A DNA stretch of 36,205 bases, taken from Longilinea arvoryzae (GTDB taxonomy: Bacteria; Chloroflexota; Anaerolineae; Anaerolineales; Anaerolineaceae). Under the pieces are notes generated by a model. That model was not told the origin of the DNA. It was given only the letters and a program-made list of their open reading frames with translations, and made no database searches. Shown one piece after another: positions 30,870 through 36,205 of this stretch (positions are counted from its first letter, which is position 1; every line of letters starts with the position of its first letter). A program made the translations under genes and the position numbers. The stretch is taken from positions 127,561 through 163,765 of the forward strand of contig NZ_DF967972.1 in NCBI RefSeq assembly GCF_001050235.1, read 5' to 3'.

Positions 30870-31556
30870 ATGATTACACAGATATATTCGATACAGACTG
30901 CTGAGGAGGCAATTGCGTGCGTTGAAGCAGGTGTCGATAGAATCGGGGTCGCAATCGATACAGGTATAAGGCTCCCAGCGCAGGTGAACGAGGAAAAGTG
31001 CCGGGAAATCTTTACTGCTGTCGGAGATAAAGTCGTAAAGGTGCTGATCGCTGTTACAAAAACAGGCGAGGACGTCTACGGGCCGCTTTCCCGGCTTCGC
31101 CCTGATGTTATCCATATCTGTGGAAATGAGTTTTTTGCCACGCCGGAATTTGTCGCCAGGGCAAAGAAGATTTGTCCCGGCGTGGAAGTGCTACAGGCCA
31201 TCCCGATGACAGGCCCGAAGGCCATCGACGAGGCGGTTCACTTCGCGGAGTTTTGCGACATGATCATCCTTGATTCGGTGGACCCCAAGATTGCAGGCAT
31301 TGGCGCAGCGGGCGTTACTCACGACTGGGCGCTCGACGCAGCGATTGTTCGCAAGGTAAAGTGCCGCGTCATCCTCGCGGGTGGGCTTGGGCCTGATAAT
31401 GTCGCTGAGGCAATAAGAATCGTACGACCCTGGGGCGTCGATTCATTTACAAAAACAAGCGACAGAATGCCTGACGGAAGCACGAAAAAGAATCCCGAAA
31501 AAGTCCACCTTTTCATCAAGAATGCGAAAGAAGCGGCTGCAGAACTCGGACTATGA
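30870..31556 (+). CDS. TrpF-like (phosphoribosylanthranilate isomerase-related) TIM-barrel protein
   Basis: A 228-residue barrel related to TrpF. The late part is clear: MIILDSVDP (the general-acid Asp region), GAAGVTHDWAL in place of GGTGKTFDW, ILAGGLGPDNVAEAIRIVRP (phosphate binding) and GVDSFTKTSD. Near the start, TrpF has KICG with its catalytic cysteine; the aligned positions here are QIYS, so the cysteine is replaced by Tyr6. There are no other trp genes nearby, and the gene overlaps a PfkB kinase by 4 bases. It is therefore more likely an isomerase of another phosphosugar or glycosylamine than an enzyme of tryptophan synthesis. GC content and codon use (more A/T at third positions) differ from the neighbours, which suggests transfer. 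Confidence 0.8.
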   Translation: MITQIYSIQTAEEAIACVEAGVDRIGVAIDTGIRLPAQVNEEKCREIFTAVGDKVVKVLIAVTKTGEDVYGPLSRLRPDVIHICGNEFFATPEFVARAKKICPGVEVLQAIPMTGPKAIDEAVHFAEFCDMIILDSVDPKIAGIGAAGVTHDWALDAAIVRKVKCRVILAGGLGPDNVAEAIRIVRPWGVDSFTKTSDRMPDGSTKKNPEKVHLFIKNAKEAAAELGL

Positions 31557-32485
31557 AACAGATACTCTGCCTGGGCGACGCCTGTGCCGATATCATCATT
31601 CCGTATGGTGCGGCGAAAATTGGTGTGGATAAGCCCCTGGAATTCTCCTGCGGCGGTACAGCGGCAAATACCGCCTCCGGCCTCGCAAGGCTTGGCGCTG
31701 GTTGTGCTTTCCTCGGCAAGGCGGGCGATGACTTTTTTGGGCGTACCATGAAAAATGCTCTCGAAAAAGACGGCGTCGATACGAAATTATTCACCCTGGA
31801 TAAAAATCTATCATCCATTATGATCCTGGCCGTGATTGATGAAAATAATGACCGTTTTCCATTTCTCATGCCACGGGAGCGACCAAGTCATTTGCAGCTT
31901 TATGATGCCGATATTCCTGAGGGCTTATTGGATCAGATTTCCTTCGTCCACACGACCGGCTTGATGTTGTTTGAGGAGCCAGCCGCGGGAACCGTCTGCC
32001 GCTTCCTCGAAAAATGTGCCGGGCGGGGGATCAGAGTATCCCTGGATATCAATCTCCGTATTGAAACCTTGAATCGAAACAAGAAATACCTGTATCAGGC
32101 TTTGGAATGCACGGATTATCTCCTTGGCTCAGGCCTGGATGAGTTCGTTCCGCTCACCGGCATCGGTGACCCGTTCAAAGCCGCCAGGTCACTGGTAACG
32201 GATAAACGTGCGGTGGTATGCCGTATGGGGAATAAAGGTTCGATTGCTTTTGACCGCTTGGGCGCATATGGTTGTGGTGCTTTCCCCGTTGAAGTTGTTG
32301 ATACATTGGGCGCCGGCGATGCCTATAATAGCGGTTTCTTATGGGCGCTTTCTAAAGAAAAAGATCTTCAATTTGCCAATCAGGCCGGCTGTGCCGCCGC
32401 AGCGATTAACATTACAAGACAAGGGGCGCGCAATTGTCCGGATGAGAAAGAGCTTGTCTTCTTTTTGCAAACTTACGAATCCTGA
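31553..32485 (+). CDS. PfkB family carbohydrate/nucleoside kinase
   Basis: A 310-residue ribokinase-type kinase. The N-terminal LCLGDACADIIIPYG, the GG motif FSCGGTAANTASGLARLGA and the C-terminal signature DTLGAGDAYNSGFL, whose second Asp is the catalytic base, are all intact. The substrate may be a pentose, a nucleoside or another sugar. ATG 31553 overlaps the TrpF-like stop (ATGA), so the two are coupled. The unusual order, isomerase gene before kinase gene, and the linked lower GC suggest that they entered as a unit. The substrate cannot be told from the motifs. Confidence 0.9.
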   Translation: MKQILCLGDACADIIIPYGAAKIGVDKPLEFSCGGTAANTASGLARLGAGCAFLGKAGDDFFGRTMKNALEKDGVDTKLFTLDKNLSSIMILAVIDENNDRFPFLMPRERPSHLQLYDADIPEGLLDQISFVHTTGLMLFEEPAAGTVCRFLEKCAGRGIRVSLDINLRIETLNRNKKYLYQALECTDYLLGSGLDEFVPLTGIGDPFKAARSLVTDKRAVVCRMGNKGSIAFDRLGAYGCGAFPVEVVDTLGAGDAYNSGFLWALSKEKDLQFANQAGCAAAAINITRQGARNCPDEKELVFFLQTYES

Positions 32486-32509
32486 GAATTTATCGTACAG
32501 TAGTGTTTA

Positions 32510-32620
32510 TCACAGCATGGCGAGCATGACACGGCTCATTTGCTGGAGGGTCGTCCTGGATAAACGATCTTCGATCGATTGTAAGAGTCCTAAAATGTCT
32601 GTCACGGGCTTTTGGCTTTG
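32510..32620 (-). pseudogene. N-terminal fragment of an insertion-sequence transposase
   Basis: On the minus strand the frame reads VTDILGLLQSIEDRLSRTTL, then QQMSRVMLAML and a stop at 32510. The pattern TDIL-x-LL...LS-TTL-QMSR-x-x-x-AMLA matches the start of a DDE transposase type that I associate with Chloroflexota and cyanobacterial IS elements. Only about 37 codons remain; the stop and the surrounding AT-rich, non-coding sequence indicate decay. The stretch 32486-32834 holds nothing else that I recognise. Confidence 0.5.
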
Positions 32621-32834
32621 AGCTGATGTTTTGGCAGGCTCAACTCTACTACAGAAGCCCCATTTCATTCATTTTGGCGAAGATATTGTTAAAAACAAGA
32701 GAAATAGATATCGGTTTTTAATAGAAACAGCAATTTTAATAAATATTAAAACTCCTTGCGTAACGAATCTATACGTCCGCTGCCAATACCTTAAAACTCA
32801 CTTGCGACCATCTACCACACGTCAATCGCTCTGC

Positions 32835-33971
32835 TTAGGTTGTCCGGTTGTTTTGTAACTCCACCAGCATCTTTTCGACCACCTTCCCCGACAACGGTCC
32901 CACATTGGGGATACTCTGCAACCCTTTCAGCCCCATCGTCTGGTAGATCAATCCGATATTCTGCTCCAGATCCTCGATCGCCCAGGCCGCCTTGCGATAG
33001 GCCCAGATGTGATAATCCGGTTCCTGGTGGATTTCCATCTCGTACACCCGGTCGGCCAGGCGCTCGACGATGCGTTTGTTGAGCGCGCGTTTGTCTCCCG
33101 GGAGGATGGGACGCGGAACGCGATCGCGGATGCCGTACTTCTGGCACAACGCGCGAATGCGCAGGGCGATCCGGTGCCGCGGATAATTGCGCGGAGCGTA
33201 ACTGGCGGGCGGGTACCAGCGTTGGTACAGCGCCAGCAGGTCCGGAAAGCGCTGGCGCAGCACGCCAAAAAAGTAATCCTTCTGCTGGTCGGACAGGGTC
33301 AGGCCGCCGGCCAAAACGAACTTGCCGCCGTGGTCGGCGGTCCAGCGGACCACGGCCTCCAGGTTGGCGTCGTCATCGCACAGGCCGGGCAAAATGGGCA
33401 TGAAGCTGACGCCGGTCAGAAAGCCGGCTTTGGCAAAAGCCTCCATGGCGGCAAAGCGTTTTTCGACTGGCGGGGCGAGATGCTCCAATTGCCGTACCCG
33501 GGCGTGATTTGGCGAATCAGGCGTGCTGATGGCGCTGAAAGCCACCACCGATGGCGCCTGTTGGTTGATCTCCTGGAGAAGGTCCATGTCGCGCAAGACC
33601 AGCGCCGAACGCTCCAGCACGAAGACCGGAAAGCCCAGGTCGCGGCATACCTCCAGCATCTGGCGCGAAAGGCCGAATTTTCGCTCAGCGGGCTGGTAAT
33701 CGGCGGTGAAGACCACATCCACAGGGCTGCGGCTCAATGCGCGCCGCAGCAGCTCGGGGGCGTTTTCCTTGACCTTGATCACATAGGCAAAGTCGGTCGG
33801 GTCGTCGTATGGCGAATATTTCTGTTCGCGGCAGTAGCAGAACTCACAGCCGTGCTGGCAGCCCAGGTAGGGATAAGCGCTGTAGCGCGTCCAGAACCAG
33901 TGATCGGCGCGTTTATATTTGTTGAGGATCGTCTTCGGGCGGTACGGCACAAAAACAGCGCGGCGGCTCAT
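32835..33971 (-). CDS. SPL-family radical SAM protein with a C-terminal helix-hairpin-helix
   Basis: A 378-residue radical SAM protein. The iron-sulfur cluster motif is Cys38-x3-Cys42-x2-Cys45 in LGCQHGCEFCYC, followed by the SplB-like VIKVKENAPELLRRAL segment. Spore photoproduct lyase and its relatives (COG1533) share this architecture. After about residue 340, YQTMGLKGLQSIPNVGPLSGK and the following VVEKML form a helix-hairpin-helix, a DNA-binding element absent from standard SplB. This suggests action on DNA or a nucleic-acid-associated substrate, which is inference. The frame begins at ATG 33971, 17 bases after the BtrH-like gene stop at 33989, so the two are likely cotranscribed. The gene stops close to the AT-rich transposase scar. 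Confidence 0.85.
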   Translation of the reverse strand: MSRRAVFVPYRPKTILNKYKRADHWFWTRYSAYPYLGCQHGCEFCYCREQKYSPYDDPTDFAYVIKVKENAPELLRRALSRSPVDVVFTADYQPAERKFGLSRQMLEVCRDLGFPVFVLERSALVLRDMDLLQEINQQAPSVVAFSAISTPDSPNHARVRQLEHLAPPVEKRFAAMEAFAKAGFLTGVSFMPILPGLCDDDANLEAVVRWTADHGGKFVLAGGLTLSDQQKDYFFGVLRQRFPDLLALYQRWYPPASYAPRNYPRHRIALRIRALCQKYGIRDRVPRPILPGDKRALNKRIVERLADRVYEMEIHQEPDYHIWAYRKAAWAIEDLEQNIGLIYQTMGLKGLQSIPNVGPLSGKVVEKMLVELQNNRTT

Positions 33972-33988
33972 AATCTCGTTCTTTTGAA

Positions 33989-35002
33989 CTACGAACCAAC
34001 GCCCACGATTTTTGCCATTTCAAGAAAGGCCTTCGTCTCGGCTTCGGCGAATCGGTCGAAACAGGCTGCGGCTTTCTCGAGATCCGCCTGCCGAATGGCC
34101 CCGGCCAGTCCCGGAACGATTGCCATCGATTCATTCAACCAGCCCACGGCCGGCGAGAAGTCCAGCCCGGCCATTTCACCGGCTTCCTTCAAGAATTCGA
34201 TATACAAGTCCCGCCCGGCGGTGAGATGATTTCCCTCCAGGTCCGGCGGCGTGTTCAGGTACTCGCGCACCTGGCGCAGGCAGTCAGCCGTCACTTCCTC
34301 GCCCAACTCCTCGGGCCAGTGAACGATTTCACGCGCCAGCTTCTTCATCGCCGGGATGCCCACCATGCTGACCGGCGGATTCAGCATCATCCGGCATTCA
34401 TCCGTGATGGATTTACGAATGAGCGCGGCATTGGAGGGCAGTTGCTGAGGTAACTCCAGGATGGCCAGACGGTTGCGTTTGCCCAGGCCCGGTGAGTTCA
34501 CGTCCCAGGCCAGTTGCAGTTCAGCCAGCGGAACGGCCTGTATATCGTCTTCTCCCGTATCCCGAAGATAGGCGGTATCGTGGTCGTATCCGACCAGCAG
34601 CACAAAATGGATGGGAATGTGACGTTGGTGGTAGATGCCCGAGTAGTAAGGCAGATGGAACATGTCCAGCGGCCCGAGGATGGGAGGCGTGCCCTCGTCG
34701 AGGGCTTGCCGGGCTTTTCCCCAGGAAAACTTGAAAGCGCGATTCTCGATTTCAGTCAGGCCGGCGCCCAAAAGCTCGGCCAGGTATCGGTGCTGGCGGG
34801 GTGTGGCGTTGCCCGTATAGACCTGGCGCGGCGGATTGGCGGCATTGAACCGCAGGTAGGCAAACCCTCCCCCCTGGCCCAATCCCCACACAAATTCGTT
34901 CGACCAATCCCGTCCGGTGCGCCACTGGACAAGGTCGCGAATCCCGTTGACGGGGCACATCCCCGCTCTCTGGCGATGCGGAATGGGCAAATGCTCTATC
35001 AT
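33989..35002 (-). CDS. BtrH N-terminal/DUF4872-like protein (papain-fold related)
   Basis: A 337-residue protein resembling BtrH-type proteins, which have an N-terminal cysteine-peptidase-like acyltransferase fold and a helical DUF4872 C-terminal part. In the N-terminal half, RAGMCPVNGIRDLV carries the candidate catalytic cysteine, and IHFVLLVGYDHDTAYLRDTGEDD carries the His and following Asp, as in C39-like peptidases. The C-terminal part is helical and has no known catalytic motif. BtrH transfers an acyl side chain in butirosin synthesis; no antibiotic genes are here, so the acceptor is unknown. ATG 35002 is chosen over 35044, with GAGG upstream. It precedes the radical SAM gene. Confidence 0.75.
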   Translation of the reverse strand: MIEHLPIPHRQRAGMCPVNGIRDLVQWRTGRDWSNEFVWGLGQGGGFAYLRFNAANPPRQVYTGNATPRQHRYLAELLGAGLTEIENRAFKFSWGKARQALDEGTPPILGPLDMFHLPYYSGIYHQRHIPIHFVLLVGYDHDTAYLRDTGEDDIQAVPLAELQLAWDVNSPGLGKRNRLAILELPQQLPSNAALIRKSITDECRMMLNPPVSMVGIPAMKKLAREIVHWPEELGEEVTADCLRQVREYLNTPPDLEGNHLTAGRDLYIEFLKEAGEMAGLDFSPAVGWLNESMAIVPGLAGAIRQADLEKAAACFDRFAEAETKAFLEMAKIVGVGS

Positions 35003-35409
35003 GGCGATCCTCTGTTTGATTGATCGGGAGAAGGATGAACTCACCTGGCGGAAGGAATCGTTCCGCCCCGATTTGATTCTATGCCGTTTTTTGCACGAGA
35101 CAACCTTGGATCAGGCTTCATTCTTTCGAAATGCCATTCATGGCCTGGCACGCGATTGCACGCCTTGACCGGAACTTTGATTCTGTGGCTTTCCCATTTC
35201 GCTGGCAGCCGGAAACACCACAGGCTTTGGGTTGTCGAAGCAGGGCATGAAATTAACCAGCCCCAAATAGCGATCTGGGAATTTTCTGTGAATGCCAATT
35301 TTTACTCTGGACAAGGGTTTTGTTCGCCATTAAAATAATTCAAATTGATCTGCAGACTGTATCCCAGATGATTTGAAGGCCGGGATAAAGTGTTCACTAT
35401 ACATTTATC
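35003..35409. other. Intergenic stretch without a recognised gene
   Basis: About 400 bases lie between the divergent BtrH-like gene and the greA promoter. Short frames exist on both strands, but their translations have no family features and no ribosome site. The last 150 bases become AT-rich toward the greA promoter. I see no repeats, RNA genes or remnants that I can name. Confidence 0.6.
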
Positions 35410-35438
35410 TTGCAATGTGCAAGGAAATATGTTATCAT
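35410..35438 (+). promoter_or_regulatory. Promoter of greA
   Basis: TTGCAA (35410-35415) and TATCAT (35433-35438) are spaced by 17 bases. The leader would start near 35445 and run about 145 bases to the ATG at 35590. Confidence 0.65.
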
Positions 35439-35483
35439 AGCCGCATTAATGGCTGGACCCGATATCATTAGGTCGAAATAAAT

Positions 35484-35506
35484 CGCTCCAACAGGAGTGG
35501 TTTTTT
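35484..35506 (+). terminator. Terminator-like hairpin in the greA leader
   Basis: A 6-bp stem CGCTCC / GGAGTG (one G-U pair) with loop AACA, followed by GTTTTTT. It lies about 40 bases after the presumed transcription start and 84 bases before greA. No upstream plus-strand gene exists that it could terminate. Confidence 0.65.
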
Positions 35507-35589
35507 CTTTCATTTAACCTCGATAATTTTCTCGGCGCGGAAATATTCCGCGCATTCGTATCTGTATCCACATTACCAAGGACCATGAC

Positions 35590-36057
35590 ATGCCCACTTC
35601 ATTCCTGACTCGCGATGGATATCGCAAACTGCAGGAGGAGCTTGACTACCTCCGCACACAGAAGCGCCAGGAGATTGCCGACCGACTTCATGAAGCAATG
35701 GAAGGCGGCGAGCTGATCGAAAACGCAGAATATGAAGCTGCCAAGAACGAGCAGGCTTTCACGGAGGGCCGCATCAAGGAACTCGAGGTGCTGCTGGCAT
35801 CCGCGCGCGTCATCGACGAAGGCGCCCAGGCTGCGGAATCGATCCAGGTTGGCAATAAAGTAACCATCCAGGAAGAAGGGACCGATTCGAACGAAGTCTA
35901 CACCATCGTCGGCGCGGCCGAAGCCGACCCGAATGACGGTTTGATCTCCAATGAATCCCCGCTGGGCAAGGCTTTGCTCAATCATAAGGCGGGCGACCGC
36001 GTGCAGGTCGACGCACCGGCGGGCGCCTTTACCATTCTCGTGGTCAAGGTGGAATAA
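35590..36057 (+). CDS. greA: Transcription elongation factor GreA
   Basis: A 155-residue GreA, which rescues backtracked RNA polymerase by inserting its coiled coil into the secondary channel and stimulating transcript cleavage. Residues about 10-75 form the antiparallel coiled coil; the tip carries ELIENAEYEAAKNEQ. The tip pair known from E. coli GreA as Asp41 and Glu44 is Glu41 and Glu44 here, a conservative Asp to Glu change. The C-terminal FKBP-like domain includes GLISNESPLGKALLNHKAGD, which is well conserved. ATG 35590 is preceded by AAGGACC. A terminator follows at 36079, and a probable lysS starts 104 bases after the stop, an arrangement common in several phyla. Confidence 0.96.
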   Translation: MPTSFLTRDGYRKLQEELDYLRTQKRQEIADRLHEAMEGGELIENAEYEAAKNEQAFTEGRIKELEVLLASARVIDEGAQAAESIQVGNKVTIQEEGTDSNEVYTIVGAAEADPNDGLISNESPLGKALLNHKAGDRVQVDAPAGAFTILVVKVE

Positions 36058-36078
36058 CCCTGGGGCAAGCTTTTCCGG

Positions 36079-36114
36079 CCCCGCCCGCAGAAACCTGGTG
36101 GGCGGGGTCTTTTT
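36079..36114 (+). terminator. Intrinsic terminator after greA
   Basis: A GC-rich stem CCCCGCCC (36079-36086) / GGGCGGGG (36100-36107) with a 13-base loop, followed by TCTTTTT, 22 bases after the greA stop. Confidence 0.87.
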
Positions 36115-36161
36115 GTGAGAAGATTGAAGGCGTCGTTGAAATAGAAAGGTGCATTTTTCTG

Positions 36162-36205
36162 ATGGAAAGAACCGAACTCGAACGTATTCGTATTGAAAAA
36201 ATCGA
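36162..36205 (+). CDS. Start of a gene cut by the window edge, possibly lysyl-tRNA synthetase
   Basis: The frame reads MERTELERIRIEKI and runs off the window. The charged N-terminal helix with E-x-x-x-I-R-x-x-K-I resembles the beginning of class II lysyl-tRNA synthetases, and lysS commonly follows greA. Only 14 full codons are present, so this is a suggestion from position and composition. AAAGGTG lies upstream as a ribosome site, though rather far from the ATG. Confidence 0.45.
   Translation, partial: MERTELERIRIEKI

Noticed and set aside
33009..34229. Long plus-strand frame opposite the radical SAM gene
   Set aside because: Antisense shadow: no motifs, while the minus strand carries an intact radical SAM motif.

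Overview
The window reads as chromosomal DNA of a GC-rich, probably anaerobic or facultative bacterium, most likely of the phylum Chloroflexota (class Anaerolineae or a relative). This is inference from gene content: scattered gatA and gatB, a small zinc-ribbon protein behind gatA, an M3 oligoendopeptidase, a GerW/YtfJ-like protein, greA ahead of a likely lysS, NAD(P)-dependent glutamate dehydrogenase, and dispersed palindromic repeats. No rRNA, tRNA, phage or CRISPR was seen.

Layout. 1-3080: end of gatA, a zinc-ribbon protein and an M3 oligoendopeptidase. 3094-4223: three copies of a ~150-bp palindromic element around a REP-associated tyrosine transposase gene that carries an internal amber codon, plus a duplicated thioesterase 3' end. 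4244-6168 (minus): acyl-CoA thioesterase and a Cys/Met-metabolism PLP enzyme. 6363-6668: an SRP RNA gene with its own promoter, followed by an inverted-repeat element. 6711-8868: methyltransferase and DUF2804 protein. 9037-16292 (minus): a seven-gene operon in the order SorC-type regulator, class I aldolase, AcoX/NAD-kinase-like kinase, zinc alcohol dehydrogenase, ECF S component, fused ECF ATPase, EcfT. 16484-24787: lipoprotein, M20 peptidase, GerW-like protein, phospholipase D-like lipoprotein, PhzF-like protein, MOSC protein, sugar nucleotidyltransferase with an overlapping small gene, and an aminotransferase. 25012-30615: polytopic membrane protein, unknown protein, gatB, glutamate dehydrogenase. 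30870-32485: a lower-GC pair (TrpF-like barrel plus PfkB kinase) bordered by gene and transposase scars. 32835-36205: SPL-like radical SAM protein with a helix-hairpin-helix tail, BtrH-like protein, greA and the start of a probable lysS.

The most interesting unit is the SorC-aldolase-kinase-dehydrogenase-ECF operon. It joins a dedicated ECF importer (S, fused A-A and T in one operon) to three catabolic enzymes and a sugar-sensing regulator, with a -35/-10 promoter and a perfect 6-2-6 palindrome at the presumed transcription start. Gene overlaps (ATGA, GTGA) and a ribosome site inside the regulator's last codons show tight coupling. I infer a self-regulated uptake and catabolism system for a small polyol, sugar or carbonyl compound; the substrate cannot be read from sequence. 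ECF importers are best known for vitamins and metal ions, so a catabolic one would be unusual. A second candidate is the TrpF-like/PfkB pair, whose barrel lacks the TrpF catalytic cysteine.

On the regulatory side, gdhA and greA have clear promoters followed by terminator-like hairpins before the start codon, which suggests premature termination in their leaders.
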